From IMG/VR virus record IMGVR_UViG_3300008116_000041, positions 1 through 64,000 of that record: 64,000 bases of DNA; one strand, 5' to 3'. How positions within the stretch are numbered: position 1 is the stretch's first letter; each line of letters starts with the position of its first letter. This DNA is from a virus. The position numbers and the translations under genes are program-made. The notes below the pieces were generated by a model. It worked only from the letters and a program-made list of their open reading frames with translations, had not been told where the DNA came from and did no database searches. Shown here piece after piece: positions 9,549 through 20,367 of the stretch.

Positions 9549-10625
9549 TTATTTGGTTTCAACATTGAAGAATCTATATCCATAGTTTATTAAATCCCCC
9601 AAGTTATCAACCTCACCTAATCTTTGTATTTGTTCATATGCCGAGTTCTTACCCCTTTCAACATATAAGTTTGTCACAATCTCAGCATCTCCAACCGCTT
9701 TTTGTAAAGCAGGATCTTTGTAAAAGAATTGAGCCGTCAGTTCATTTTCGGTGAATCCTGAACTCTTAACAAAGAATCTTGTTTCACCGTTAGCAAAATC
9801 ATAATAATCAACATTCTGAATTGTGTATCCCGTCACAACAAGTGATATATCATTTATCACTCCAAAAATCCCTCCGTCTTTAATTACAGGAGCACCAACA
9901 ATAAATTTCTGTGGACCATATTGAGCCAACTCTTGGATTCTAGAATTAGTCAAACCTGAGACTGTATATGGAACTGTTGTGAATGTTGATGACACCTGGT
10001 CTTGAACGTTATTCTCAGCGTCTCCTGAAAAAATAAAATTGTAACTTATAGGTGTTGCAGACCAACTTCCTGTATTTGAAATAAAGAAAGCAGTCCCGTT
10101 AGGATTTATTATTGTGGCATCTCTGAAAGGTGTTACGATTTCTTTTTTTACAATGTTCGTACCCCATGGATTTTTCTGTGTCAATGTTATTGTATAAGCA
10201 CTAACCACCGTAGGATACTGATGTGAAATATATGCAGGTGTGAGTTGATCAAAATTATTATTTGGTGACCCATCTCCCCAATCTATTGTATATGTGGATA
10301 GTTCAAGAAACTTCTTAAATTCATCTGAGGTATTATAAACATGATAAAGATAAGGTGCTGAAGTTGTTGCCGAGAATATGAAATTGGTAACAACATCTTT
10401 TTGATAAACAGCTCCGTCAAAAGGAGAATAAAATCCACAATCCAATGCCGTCTCAGTGATCAAAATGGGTATCGTCAATCCTGTTAATAATGAAGATCCA
10501 CCAGGTCCCGATGATAGAACTTGTGTCATCGCAGAGTAAACTCCAACAGGTGTACCTGAATAATTTACAGTGAACAGATCTCCTTGAATAACCTCAGGTG
10601 ATATAATGTAATTGTAATCTGGCAT
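9549..10625 (-). CDS. PKD-like domain structural protein
   Basis: A 358-residue protein. Around residues 110-160 it has YTIDWGDGSPNN followed by ISHQYPTV and YTITLTQKNPWG. This is the W-G-D-G-S and H-x-Y pattern of PKD/Ig-like beta-sandwich domains. Such domains mediate surface binding and spacing in bacterial adhesins and phage tails. The remainder is beta-rich and unassigned. The start forms TAATG with the previous gene, so the two are probably translationally coupled. A baseplate-peripheral or fibre-connector role is inferred from position. Confidence 0.6.
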   Translation of the reverse strand: MPDYNYIISPEVIQGDLFTVNYSGTPVGVYSAMTQVLSSGPGGSSLLTGLTIPILITETALDCGFYSPFDGAVYQKDVVTNFIFSATTSAPYLYHVYNTSDEFKKFLELSTYTIDWGDGSPNNNFDQLTPAYISHQYPTVVSAYTITLTQKNPWGTNIVKKEIVTPFRDATIINPNGTAFFISNTGSWSATPISYNFIFSGDAENNVQDQVSSTFTTVPYTVSGLTNSRIQELAQYGPQKFIVGAPVIKDGGIFGVINDISLVVTGYTIQNVDYYDFANGETRFFVKSSGFTENELTAQFFYKDPALQKAVGDAEIVTNLYVERGKNSAYEQIQRLGEVDNLGDLINYGYRFFNVETK

Positions 10626-11413
10626 TATGGATTAATATATTCATACCATTTTATGGGTGTCAATCCCCCTACTCTTTGTGGTTGTATGTTGAATGTATCA
10701 AAAACTTGATATGTTCTTTTTTCGTAGTCTAAATCCAACCTATAATAAAAATATTCACTCTGTGAGAAATTATATTTGTTCCCTAATATAGATGACTGAG
10801 GTCTATTCATCATTCTCACAAATTGTCCTATCTTAGCATCAAAGAATTTTGCTGACATATAAAATCTTGATACGTCCAAAAATGTTCTCTTCTTCAACCA
10901 GTAAACGAAGAATCCCTCTTTATCACCAACATAATTCAAGATGAATTTAGGTTTTCTTATGAGGACATTCGTTGTCTGCATGAGTGTGTCCATTCTCTCC
11001 CCTTGTTGAGTTGGGATAATAATTGTGACATAATTTGTTTGTTCAGTTTCCAACGGACTGTCATAAAGATCCAATTTAAAGAAAGAGTTTCTGAAAGAGT
11101 TGGCATAATAGTAAATCTCTTGTGTTGTGAATCCTTCAGCCCTATAGTCTATTTTCCAATTATTAACATTAGTCAGACCCGCCCCCTCATAAAAATAAAA
11201 CTCATAATTAATTTCAGTTGAGTTTTGGAAATCTGCATGCGCAAATCTATTAACCTCGAAATCTTTGTCAGACGCTAATAGTTCTTTTATTGCTTTGTCT
11301 TGAAACGCAACAATATCCGCCTCTGTATCCAAATACTCCCAATCCAAATTGATTGGAATATTAATACTGTTGTTCACAGTACCTGAAAGTAATATTTGTT
11401 TACTCACATTCAT
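10625..11413 (-). CDS. Unassigned baseplate-region protein
   Basis: A 262-residue protein rich in Tyr, Phe and Asn with no recognised motif. Its start overlaps the preceding gene by 14 bases and its stop overlaps the next start by one base, so it belongs to a tightly coupled run of structural genes. It is probably a virion component judging from the neighbourhood alone. Confidence 0.5.
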   Translation of the reverse strand: MNVSKQILLSGTVNNSINIPINLDWEYLDTEADIVAFQDKAIKELLASDKDFEVNRFAHADFQNSTEINYEFYFYEGAGLTNVNNWKIDYRAEGFTTQEIYYYANSFRNSFFKLDLYDSPLETEQTNYVTIIIPTQQGERMDTLMQTTNVLIRKPKFILNYVGDKEGFFVYWLKKRTFLDVSRFYMSAKFFDAKIGQFVRMMNRPQSSILGNKYNFSQSEYFYYRLDLDYEKRTYQVFDTFNIQPQRVGGLTPIKWYEYINP

Positions 11414-13142
11414 CTACAATAGGTTTAGTTACAACAGTTGTTGTGTTTATGCTGAAACCACTTATTGGACCAAACTTAGGTCCGGCTGTTAAGACTCCTC
11501 CGATATCGTATCCACCATCAGGGATTAATCTGAATTGTGATGCGTTGAACGGATAATGTGAAAAATTCAAAAATGGAAAGTCTACACCGTTGTCTTGTTC
11601 ATCAATGAATCCGTATTCATATACGTCCCTCCACATGAACTGTTCATAAGCATTTGAATAATATGCCCAAAAAGGAACCTGATCAGCATTTCTCAATTCA
11701 CCTGTCTCCACATAATTAGAAAACGCACGAATCACCATTCCTATGTGAGGTTGGTAATAATATCCACTTGGATTAGTTGTGGCAACTTGTTCACTTTTGA
11801 AGATGTCTTGGTTGTATTTGATTTTTTGATAGTATGGTGAAATAATTCTTTCTTGTTGTGTTATATTATTCCATTCACACCAATCACCACATAGAGTATC
11901 ACCAGATTTAAAATCCAAATTATAGTAAAAGTCCTCAGTAGACCCGTTTGTCAATGTGTATGATGAGTATCCAATGTTAGAATTAGATTTCAAATTATTA
12001 CTATCCCAATATAAATTATTCCTTTCAGTGATATTAAATTGCCAACCTTCTTTTACTCCCGTTCCTTGTGTTGGTTTGTTGAAGTATCCTGAATATCCTT
12101 TGTTGATAATTGTCAAAAAGATTTCATTAAGTGGTCTTTTTTGATTGTCCAACAAATTTTCAATATTCAAATCATAGTTTGTCGTGAACGTATAGACTGA
12201 TGATGCATTCTTCTGTGAAATCCTAGAAATATTATTAGGGGTTAGTGAAGAAAATTCGAATTTTTTATTTGCAGTAAATGGAACTTCTTCAAAACCTGTT
12301 TTAGTTACAACAAGATCATTAGCATTTGTAATTATCTTATGCATCTTTACGTAATAAGTTGACTTGGATTCTCCCGAGTTAGTTATATCAACTATTTTCT
12401 TAAAGGTACCCTTAGAGTTATTTACAAATGTAGTTCCAGTATATCCAACATCAGTCATATTGAAGATGTAAAGGTATGATCCAAATGTACCGTCACCTAA
12501 GGTATTAACTTGAAAGACTCTGTTACCATCATAATTTATTGATAATTCAACGTAGTCTCCAATCTGTAAGTTATGTTCCGCAATACAAACAAAAGAAATA
12601 TAATTTGTTCCACCGAACTGTAATTTCTTTACCACAAAAGGTATTCCATCACCTGACAACCAATTTGAACTATTGATACCGTCTGTCCAAAACATTTCCC
12701 TTGTAAAGTTATTACTATCAGGTAGACTTAAATAATAGGACCAATTATAAGTGTATGCACTTTTGGCAACGTATGTTAAGTGTTGATCTTGTATGTTAGG
12801 TCTGAAGAACTCAAATTCATAATACTGAGGAAATCCTCTCCAAATACCACTCAACAAAGATCTTTGAGTATCAACGTAGTAAAGATTGTATAAGAATGGA
12901 ATATATTCTGTCGTCCCCGTGTAAGCATTTTCATAAATTGGACTTACTTTAAAGGTAGGTCTGAAAGTTGTTGATGCTTGTCTTTCCTCGTTAAATAAAA
13001 CCGCTAAGTTTACTGAGGCAACACGATCATACTCTGTTAATTCGTTTTCTTTCGCATCAAAAGATACTTGAAGACTTTGGTCTACAGTTGGTGCTGATTT
13101 AAATCTCAGTCTACTTGGTACTATCGTTGTTGGTCCCATCAT
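11400..13142 (-). CDS. Unassigned large structural protein
   Basis: A 580-residue protein rich in aromatic residues and asparagine, without a domain I recognise. Tandem ATG codons occur at 13142 and 13139. The first gives the usual 4-base ATGA overlap with the stop of the giant upstream gene and is preferred. By position after gp6 and the giant protein it could be a wedge-periphery component, but nothing in the sequence proves this. It has no signal peptide and no catalytic motif. Confidence 0.5.
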   Translation of the reverse strand: MMGPTTIVPSRLRFKSAPTVDQSLQVSFDAKENELTEYDRVASVNLAVLFNEERQASTTFRPTFKVSPIYENAYTGTTEYIPFLYNLYYVDTQRSLLSGIWRGFPQYYEFEFFRPNIQDQHLTYVAKSAYTYNWSYYLSLPDSNNFTREMFWTDGINSSNWLSGDGIPFVVKKLQFGGTNYISFVCIAEHNLQIGDYVELSINYDGNRVFQVNTLGDGTFGSYLYIFNMTDVGYTGTTFVNNSKGTFKKIVDITNSGESKSTYYVKMHKIITNANDLVVTKTGFEEVPFTANKKFEFSSLTPNNISRISQKNASSVYTFTTNYDLNIENLLDNQKRPLNEIFLTIINKGYSGYFNKPTQGTGVKEGWQFNITERNNLYWDSNNLKSNSNIGYSSYTLTNGSTEDFYYNLDFKSGDTLCGDWCEWNNITQQERIISPYYQKIKYNQDIFKSEQVATTNPSGYYYQPHIGMVIRAFSNYVETGELRNADQVPFWAYYSNAYEQFMWRDVYEYGFIDEQDNGVDFPFLNFSHYPFNASQFRLIPDGGYDIGGVLTAGPKFGPISGFSINTTTVVTKPIVDECE

Positions 13143-16100
13143 TCAGTTGCAACATATTTTTTAATAAATCTGTTCATGGAAGACTTGCCTACAGATAAAC
13201 CAAAGTAAAAATGATAAGGTAGTCCTACAGTGAAATATGTGTTTAAGTTTACAGGATCGTAACTCGGTGAATCACTTGTATTTTTATCACCTTCAAATTG
13301 ATATGCCTCTGCCAATGTACCAGGTTGGAACAGTACGTTACTTCTATTGTAGATGTACCCTCTCATGAAATCAGCCTTTGGATTCTCACCCATGAAATAA
13401 TTCGAATTAATATCAGTTCTATTGAATCTTTGATAATAGCTTTTCTGTATTGTATTTGTTTTCCACTCGTTTTTTTCTGTACCGAAAATTGAATTACTAT
13501 CTTTTGTTGTCCAAGAGTAGTAAGGTATCAGTTGTGAGTTACTTCCCAAGTAATCATAAATTGCATTATTGTAGTCAACGTTATCATTCCTAATCAATCT
13601 TCTCGGAGATACTAAATCACGTGTTTGTGTTTCAGATGAGAAAAATATTCCCATAACAGGATTTTTACTTCTGTCCTGACCTACATAGAATGGATTGTTA
13701 ACATTCGTACCTGATTGAGCAGTGTAGGCTTCAAAATTAAATTCTTGAACACCTAACTCAGAATTTATAGAAATCATCTGAGCATAGTCTCCATCAATTT
13801 TTGATTTAACTCTACTGAAGAAAGAATTTACTGATCCATCCCCAAGACCAATGATATTCGCTAACCAAGTGGAACTAACTTGTCTCGAAACGATAAATAG
13901 ACTCAATATGTCTTGTGGGTCATTGAATGATGTTGTAGGTATTTTATTTATATTATACCCATAGAAGTCTGCATTCAATGTAACCTCCTGTGTGAAAGCA
14001 TCTCTTGGCCCCATATCCATAATTGTTGTAGGGAATAAGATTTCCTTTTCGTTTCTTGTTCTTCCTCCTGTTCTTTGTTTACCAACGAAGTTAGAACCTG
14101 TGAATGGAGATGATCGGTAATAGAAATTATTAGTTTGATTATGTAATAACACAACGTCATTACAATATTCATTGTAAGGACCGTTAGGGTCAACAGGATC
14201 AGTTGGTGGTTTGTAGAATCTTAAATTTCTAAATGGAAAATGATACAATACTCCATTAACCCAATTATTGATAAAGGTATGTCCAAAGACACCCCTACAA
14301 GCAGCAAAATTTATTCTTGTCCTGGCCTTGAATTCCCCAAGTTGTTTGAAATCATTCGGAAGAGACAAGATAACCTTACTAACAAAAACATAACAACCGC
14401 CTTTAATTACTGTTTTCTTGTAACAATTATCTGTTTTTGGATAAACACCAAAACTTTCAGAATCACCAGAATAACATTTTAACGGTACCAGTCCTTGACA
14501 ACTGAAAGTACTTGCAAATTGTTCTTCGTATTCACTCAATTCCTCAGCCGCGTCGTTTATCAAAAATGATGATCCTTCAGTATCGTAAGACTCTACCACA
14601 CCTTCGTCAGATATGAAATAAAATGCAAAATTTGTATTTTGATGTAATAGGTACGTATTATTCAGATATCCTGATCTTGATGTGGATGTTGGAAGTCTGT
14701 CCGTTCTCATCACAATTTTTTGAGTATTTGCCTGAACGTTCATCGTTGTGGCAGTTGAATATGCTGGTGAGAAATAAACGTATCTATCATATCTCAGGGA
14801 TGCTAAACCTTCTTCCAAGCTTCCTCCGACAGAAGCAAAGAAATATGATCCTCCCTCTACGTATTCATCATTCCAATAACCATTCATCTTTTTACCTTGT
14901 GACCATGGCTGCCTACTATAGTAAGATCCAAAAACTACCCAATATGGATTCCAATCTGGTACACCCAACGTTCTATAATTCGGTTGCAAACTTACTATTG
15001 GATAGACAGACATTCCGAAAATATTGACCGATGTGTTAGCCTTCACATACGCCCCATTACTTCCTGTGTTAATATCAATTTTTGAAGGACTCAGAATAGA
15101 ATATGTGTTAGTTGGAGATACCTGAAAACCATTGTTACCAACTTTAGTCGAATCCAAAGAAGAATAGTTTGTATGCATGTTCGTGCTGTAACCCGAATAA
15201 TTTGATCCTGTATCAAAAATGTATGAATCAAAGAAAATAGGGTTACTTTCATTCGAGGAATATTGGTCGTGTCTTGGTAAAACAAGCCCAGTCTGTATAG
15301 GAATATTCAATTTATATTTCGATGTTACTTGTACGGTTCCATAGGGTTGTCCACATATTCTTGATATATCTACGGTAGTTGTTTGTCTTGTACTATTAGG
15401 ATCAACCCCTCTTTGTAAAATGACAACCATAACCTCTTTGTTGTCAGGTATATCAAAATATGGCCTTGTTACATTATTTGGTAACCACGTTTTGGCCCCT
15501 TGCCCTAAACCAAAAAATCCTGTTCTAACATGATGTTCCTCCCATGTATACATTGCACCTCCAATATATCTTTCATTGAGACTTCTCTGACCCGAATAAA
15601 GTGAGGGGTTTAAAGACGCAAAATTTTGATATGTCATTGCTGTTATGACCTGAAAATACTCACAGTCGGATTTGGCCTTGACATACATCAAGTATTTCGG
15701 TTGTGAACACGTTGCTGTTGTTATAGTAACACCTTCATACGGAAATAAATCATTGACACAAATCGATCCTGGTGTCGGTGTTGTTCCCGAATGATAAACA
15801 CCGTCACAATCGGTATAATACCAAAATTCACCATCGGATATAGTAGATACGCTACCCACCCAACAATTTTGAATTGTGTCAGCACTTTGGTTAACAATGT
15901 ATTGTTGATTTAATAATTGATCAGGAAAATCAGGGTTCGCGTAATTAACTGTTATTGATCTTAGATTTTTAGCGTATCCCGTTGATGAGCTAAATCCTGA
16001 GAAATTCGTTGCGGCTTGACTCGTGTTAGGATCTAATGAATTGAATGGGTTTTGAAAGGTCATCATCCTACCTGTTACAAACTCTTCGGCAGAAGCGGGA

Positions 16101-18433
16101 TCACACAGTATCGTGATTGTATTGTCATAATGGTACAAGCCTGAGTTTGCGCTTATGTCAGAAGCAACATAAGTCCTCACTTGATTCCAACCACCTGTAT
16201 AGTTGAAATAATTGGCTTTCATATTGAATAGATTCAATCTTTCTGAGAGTGTCAAATCCATAGAGGCGACAGGTCGATTACTTTGATCTCCAACAGGCAT
16301 CCATATAGTCGCTGGAGTTCTCTGTCCTACAATACCTTGGTTGTTTCCCGCAATTATTCTTTGTAGGTTTTGTTGTTGTGCCGCCATAGGGTTTTCAACT
16401 GTCTGTATTCTACAAGCATTTCCCTGATCTTCAGCACTGAAAAATGTTGTTGAATAATATTTGAACCATGGATCATCTTGACAATATTGTTCATCAAACA
16501 TATTTCCATATGAAACAGGATTTGGTGAATCAACCAAGAGAGTAAGAGAGGTTGTTTTTAATGATTCTTGAATAAATGCCGTAGTACTCGCATTTTCCTC
16601 AGGACTTTCTTCAGTACAACTACATAACTCACAGTCAGGATATATTATCGTAGGTAATGAAATGTTCTTGAATGGATTACCCAACGAGTTGAATATATCT
16701 CTGAAAGATGGCGGTTTTGGACAGTTTATATTAACAAATGGTATTGCATCAACTATTTTACAGAGAATATAAACAAACGTCGCTATAGTACCGTATACAA
16801 AAGTGATTAATATCTTTAGGATCGGCCATAGGAATGCCAAAATATGAACCACCACCATTAATGGTACTAATAAGAGGGTTATAAAAGAAAAGAAAAAATT
16901 AAAAATGATAAAAATCAAATCGAAGTTTTTCACTCCATCGTTAGTTGGAAATCTATTATTGGTCGAATCACAAGTTGAATCTAATATTTCTTTGATACCA
17001 AGAAACCTTCCTCGGTTGGCGCCATTATGATAACCATCTATGAATTGTGATACAGTATAAACTTTATTATACCCGAATTGATAAAATGTGTCCTCGCAAT
17101 TTATTGCGGTTTGTGGACTAGCATAGTCATTCCAATCTAATGAGAATGAGTATGATTTCTGAAACTGTTGCCATTGTGTTACCGCACTATAATTTGGTGT
17201 ATAAATCGGGCTCTTTGGATCTGAAAAATCCGCAGGATCGATAGCCGAACTTGTCCATCCATATTCTCTGATATTAGGTACTAAATAATAAGCCCTCTTC
17301 ACCTGTTTACCTAGATCATCTTCTTGTTCCCACTTGATTTTGAATCTATATTTTCCTTTCGTTGGTATACCTACATTGGGATCTAATGATATTGTTTTTT
17401 CTCCGAACTCATTCGTTACAATATAATCCAAATTCATAGGTACATCTACAAGGAATGTTCCGTCCCCATCAATTACCTTAGCCCCGCCATCAAACTCATA
17501 AACTTCCAAACCTGGTCGTCCGTTAGAATCCTGGCCAACAGTCTGACGAATACATAATATTTCACCAGGACCAGATACCAAATCACATAGATTACCTGCC
17601 TCAGTCGAAGGTCTACAATTTTTTCTCAGAACTCTTCTGTCACTCGCAGAAATTACTGAACCCATGAAAACAGCTGTTGGTTGGATATCGATATTTGCTT
17701 GTTCTCTTAAATCAAAGTCTACTCTATTGATGGCTATCTGACAAACTTCAGGTTGTCCCCAAAGTGGTGAAACGTCTATGTTGGCTTGTAGTGATATAAT
17801 CTGTGGAAGGGACGCTAAGTTTGGTGAAGAAGCAAATTGATTCCCGTTGAGTTGGGTTTCATTTGCAATTCCCATTCTTATAAGGTCCTGTGGTGTGAGA
17901 CTGAATTCTCCTATGTCCGATAAATCACAGTCCATGAAAACTGTTTGATTCCCTAATGGTACACCCATAATCATATAATCCCCACTCTCGTTTGTTCTGA
18001 CAGTATACTTGTAATACTTGTCATAAATTTGCATTACTGTTGGATTGGTAAGGACATCGGTTCTCGAAGGAAAAGTTCCCGTAGGAATGTGTGTTGAATA
18101 TGATTTTTCATATGGAAGAAGATTGTATCTATAACCATCCTCGTTCTTCTCGTTTGTTGATTTGTATGGATATATCGATGATACGATGTCGTTATTTCTA
18201 TCTTCTTCTTGGATTGGGACGAATACAGATACTTTCACGTTCGGAACACCATATCCTCCGTTTGCAACCACACGTCCAACCACAACACCATAATCAGCAC
18301 AATTTCTTGTATAGATGTCCTCACTTTGTATCTTCATCGAGAGGATCTCTAAAAAATCGAACTCTTGATCAATCTGAACATTTAACGTTTGATCTTCTCC
18401 GATTTGAGTTTTAATTCTATAAGAATTGGCCAT
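13139..18433 (-). CDS. Giant baseplate-region protein with internal hydrophobic segment
   Basis: A 1764-residue protein. Residues about 45-165 resemble a carboxypeptidase-regulatory (Ig-like) domain: VVGRVVANGGYGVPNVKVSV followed by T-x-E-S-G-D-Y and a V-P-L-G turn. Residues about 504-563 are strongly hydrophobic (FDLIFIIFNFFFSFITLLLV and onward), long enough for two or three membrane spans. A cysteine-rich stretch follows (CPKPPSF near 570, CELCSC near 600). The rest is beta-rich with many aromatic residues. It lies directly after gp6, the position of gp7 in T4, but is much longer and I see no clear gp7 similarity. A membrane-insertion role during infection is conceivable. TATTTAT lies 15 bases before the ATG. 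Confidence 0.55.
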   Translation of the reverse strand: MANSYRIKTQIGEDQTLNVQIDQEFDFLEILSMKIQSEDIYTRNCADYGVVVGRVVANGGYGVPNVKVSVFVPIQEEDRNNDIVSSIYPYKSTNEKNEDGYRYNLLPYEKSYSTHIPTGTFPSRTDVLTNPTVMQIYDKYYKYTVRTNESGDYMIMGVPLGNQTVFMDCDLSDIGEFSLTPQDLIRMGIANETQLNGNQFASSPNLASLPQIISLQANIDVSPLWGQPEVCQIAINRVDFDLREQANIDIQPTAVFMGSVISASDRRVLRKNCRPSTEAGNLCDLVSGPGEILCIRQTVGQDSNGRPGLEVYEFDGGAKVIDGDGTFLVDVPMNLDYIVTNEFGEKTISLDPNVGIPTKGKYRFKIKWEQEDDLGKQVKRAYYLVPNIREYGWTSSAIDPADFSDPKSPIYTPNYSAVTQWQQFQKSYSFSLDWNDYASPQTAINCEDTFYQFGYNKVYTVSQFIDGYHNGANRGRFLGIKEILDSTCDSTNNRFPTNDGVKNFDLIFIIFNFFFSFITLLLVPLMVVVHILAFLWPILKILITFVYGTIATFVYILCKIVDAIPFVNINCPKPPSFRDIFNSLGNPFKNISLPTIIYPDCELCSCTEESPEENASTTAFIQESLKTTSLTLLVDSPNPVSYGNMFDEQYCQDDPWFKYYSTTFFSAEDQGNACRIQTVENPMAAQQQNLQRIIAGNNQGIVGQRTPATIWMPVGDQSNRPVASMDLTLSERLNLFNMKANYFNYTGGWNQVRTYVASDISANSGLYHYDNTITILCDPASAEEFVTGRMMTFQNPFNSLDPNTSQAATNFSGFSSSTGYAKNLRSITVNYANPDFPDQLLNQQYIVNQSADTIQNCWVGSVSTISDGEFWYYTDCDGVYHSGTTPTPGSICVNDLFPYEGVTITTATCSQPKYLMYVKAKSDCEYFQVITAMTYQNFASLNPSLYSGQRSLNERYIGGAMYTWEEHHVRTGFFGLGQGAKTWLPNNVTRPYFDIPDNKEVMVVILQRGVDPNSTRQTTTVDISRICGQPYGTVQVTSKYKLNIPIQTGLVLPRHDQYSSNESNPIFFDSYIFDTGSNYSGYSTNMHTNYSSLDSTKVGNNGFQVSPTNTYSILSPSKIDINTGSNGAYVKANTSVNIFGMSVYPIVSLQPNYRTLGVPDWNPYWVVFGSYYSRQPWSQGKKMNGYWNDEYVEGGSYFFASVGGSLEEGLASLRYDRYVYFSPAYSTATTMNVQANTQKIVMRTDRLPTSTSRSGYLNNTYLLHQNTNFAFYFISDEGVVESYDTEGSSFLINDAAEELSEYEEQFASTFSCQGLVPLKCYSGDSESFGVYPKTDNCYKKTVIKGGCYVFVSKVILSLPNDFKQLGEFKARTRINFAACRGVFGHTFINNWVNGVLYHFPFRNLRFYKPPTDPVDPNGPYNEYCNDVVLLHNQTNNFYYRSSPFTGSNFVGKQRTGGRTRNEKEILFPTTIMDMGPRDAFTQEVTLNADFYGYNINKIPTTSFNDPQDILSLFIVSRQVSSTWLANIIGLGDGSVNSFFSRVKSKIDGDYAQMISINSELGVQEFNFEAYTAQSGTNVNNPFYVGQDRSKNPVMGIFFSSETQTRDLVSPRRLIRNDNVDYNNAIYDYLGSNSQLIPYYSWTTKDSNSIFGTEKNEWKTNTIQKSYYQRFNRTDINSNYFMGENPKADFMRGYIYNRSNVLFQPGTLAEAYQFEGDKNTSDSPSYDPVNLNTYFTVGLPYHFYFGLSVGKSSMNRFIKKYVATE

Positions 18434-18448
18434 TCAGTGACTTTTTTG

Positions 18449-18455
18449 ATAAATA
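18449..18455 (-). promoter_or_regulatory. TATTTAT motif, giant baseplate protein gene
   Basis: TATTTAT on the coding strand, 15 bases before the ATG at 18433. No TTTG element is present in the preceding 50 bases. Confidence 0.5.
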
Positions 18456-18523
18456 GTTTAACCCCCATTTTCTAAGGAAATGGCGTACATTGTAATGATA
18501 ATCTACTTGAACCGATAATAAAC

Positions 18524-20362
18524 TTAAGAGAACTGAACGTTTTGGAAGTTCTTCACTTTCACTCTGATATCTTTGTTTGGATATCTTATTTGATACACCT
18601 GATTTGGTTGTGCAAATATGGTATCATCTACAGGTCTTATCTGTCTTGTAACATCGTTTGAATATGCCATTGAAGTTTGGAACCCTGAATATTGTCCTCC
18701 TACCTCATTGAATACATCGATGGCTGTTACGGTTATAACACCATTCTCATCTTGAATCAAACTGTTCAATTGTGAGATGTATATGTTTTGACCTAAGTTT
18801 CTGATCTGCGGATCTAAGAAAGTAGAAACCTTATTAATGATATTAGTAATAACTTGTCCTTGGTTTTGTGTGGCATCTAAGACAACCGAAATATCTAAAC
18901 TTAAATCGATAACTTCCGCAGTTTCAATAGAAATGTAGTCGTTCATCATTCTATAGTTTGATAGATAGTTTGCCAAGTTTTGTTTCAAGGTGTTCGAAAC
19001 AATAGAAGTCAATTTACCTGTAGTGTCGTATGATAATATCTGAACGTTGATTTTGTTGTTGTTCTCCGTGATTGCAACTTTTGCAGGTGCTCCGAATTGA
19101 GAAGGCATCTTTCTTATCAAAGCTTCATAATCATTAACAGTTACCGCTCTGTTCTGTGAGGAAAAGTTGAATGCTACGTAGTTTCTTGTTTCTTCTACTG
19201 AAGGTTGTCCCGCTCCACCGATTGCTGCTGTAACGTTATTACATCTAAGTGAACTTGTTACTTGTTGGTTAATATTATCTGAAGGTCCGTTCACAAAGAA
19301 ACTTACGGTTCCAACCTGATTGATAACGTTTGTACCTAAGTTTGTAGATAAACCACCACCTGTTCTATATTGAACAAACAATGTTGTGTTCGCTCTCAAA
19401 GCAGAACCTAAAGACATATTGTTTTGATACAGTTGTAGATTCAATGGAACTCCTAAAGTTGTGAATTGATTCAAAGCGTCTTGTGATGTATTTGTACCAC
19501 CACCAAAAGTCATCTTGAGGAATCCTTCAGGTGTATATTCTGTAATGAATCTGTCATTTGTTTGGATGTACTTACCAACTTTGATTCCAGGCTGATCAGA
19601 CACTTTGGTAGGATCTTCAACAAAAATTCTGTCTTCAGCCAAAGCATCCACTTCGTACCACCTATTGTCTACCCCTAAAAACTCATTAACTGTTGGTACT
19701 GTTGTATAACTTGTACCATCTTTCAGAAGTACACTTGTAACTCCAAGAACATTTTTTTCAGGTAGGAATAACTCCAAGAATGGTCTTACATCGGCTGGTC
19801 CAATAACTCTTTTGAATACTTTGGTGATACCGTTAACAACGACCTCTCTTTTAGTAATTGTATAGTTAACAATTCTATTACTTGAGTCGAAATTTGGAAT
19901 CTTAAGTCTGTTTGGAAATCCTTGTGAATTATATGGTGAAGCAAAATCAATATCTTCAACATTCTCAAAAACTTGTCCTGCACCTACAACTTGAGATCCT
20001 CTTCTAAGTTGTCCCAAATATCTTTCATCTTCTTTGTCTCCAAATGCTGGAACTGTGATAGAAAAATCTACAAGAGCAACAGATGGTCTTTGTCCCGGTA
20101 TTTTCAGACCATAAGTTCTGGCGATATTATAAATTGAAGACCTCTGTTGTGCATATTGTAATACGGTCTCTTGTATACTTCTATCAATGTGATAGTGTAA
20201 GTTGTCGGCTACGGCTGCGTTCAAATCTAAGAATACTGAAAATACAGAAGCGTCATTGAAGTTCTGTATAAGTTCAGGGTAATAAGTTCGAACATATTGT
20301 ATGAGTTCTTCCCTTATACCTTCAAAGTCTCTGGTTGTATATGAAATTTTACGATTAGCCAT
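18524..20362 (-). CDS. gp6: Baseplate wedge protein gp6-like
   Basis: A 612-residue protein close in length to T4 gp6 (about 660). The N-terminus (YTTRDFEGIREELI, then DASVFSVFLDLNAAVADNLH) is typical of the gp6/baseplate J family, whose members form the inner ring of wedges around the baseplate hub. A Gly-rich TFGGGTNTS segment and the C-terminal SLDISVVLDATQ region also fit. It follows gp25 by 5 bases, the usual pairing in contractile tails. The two proteins are expected to join in the wedge core that triggers sheath contraction. Confidence 0.9.
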   Translation of the reverse strand: MANRKISYTTRDFEGIREELIQYVRTYYPELIQNFNDASVFSVFLDLNAAVADNLHYHIDRSIQETVLQYAQQRSSIYNIARTYGLKIPGQRPSVALVDFSITVPAFGDKEDERYLGQLRRGSQVVGAGQVFENVEDIDFASPYNSQGFPNRLKIPNFDSSNRIVNYTITKREVVVNGITKVFKRVIGPADVRPFLELFLPEKNVLGVTSVLLKDGTSYTTVPTVNEFLGVDNRWYEVDALAEDRIFVEDPTKVSDQPGIKVGKYIQTNDRFITEYTPEGFLKMTFGGGTNTSQDALNQFTTLGVPLNLQLYQNNMSLGSALRANTTLFVQYRTGGGLSTNLGTNVINQVGTVSFFVNGPSDNINQQVTSSLRCNNVTAAIGGAGQPSVEETRNYVAFNFSSQNRAVTVNDYEALIRKMPSQFGAPAKVAITENNNKINVQILSYDTTGKLTSIVSNTLKQNLANYLSNYRMMNDYISIETAEVIDLSLDISVVLDATQNQGQVITNIINKVSTFLDPQIRNLGQNIYISQLNSLIQDENGVITVTAIDVFNEVGGQYSGFQTSMAYSNDVTRQIRPVDDTIFAQPNQVYQIRYPNKDIRVKVKNFQNVQFS

Positions 20363-20367
20363 TTATG

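Noticed and set aside
18465-18483. Hairpin CCATTT/AAATGG between gp6 and the giant gene, considered as a terminator
   Set aside because: The stem is only 6 bp and no T-run follows on the minus strand.
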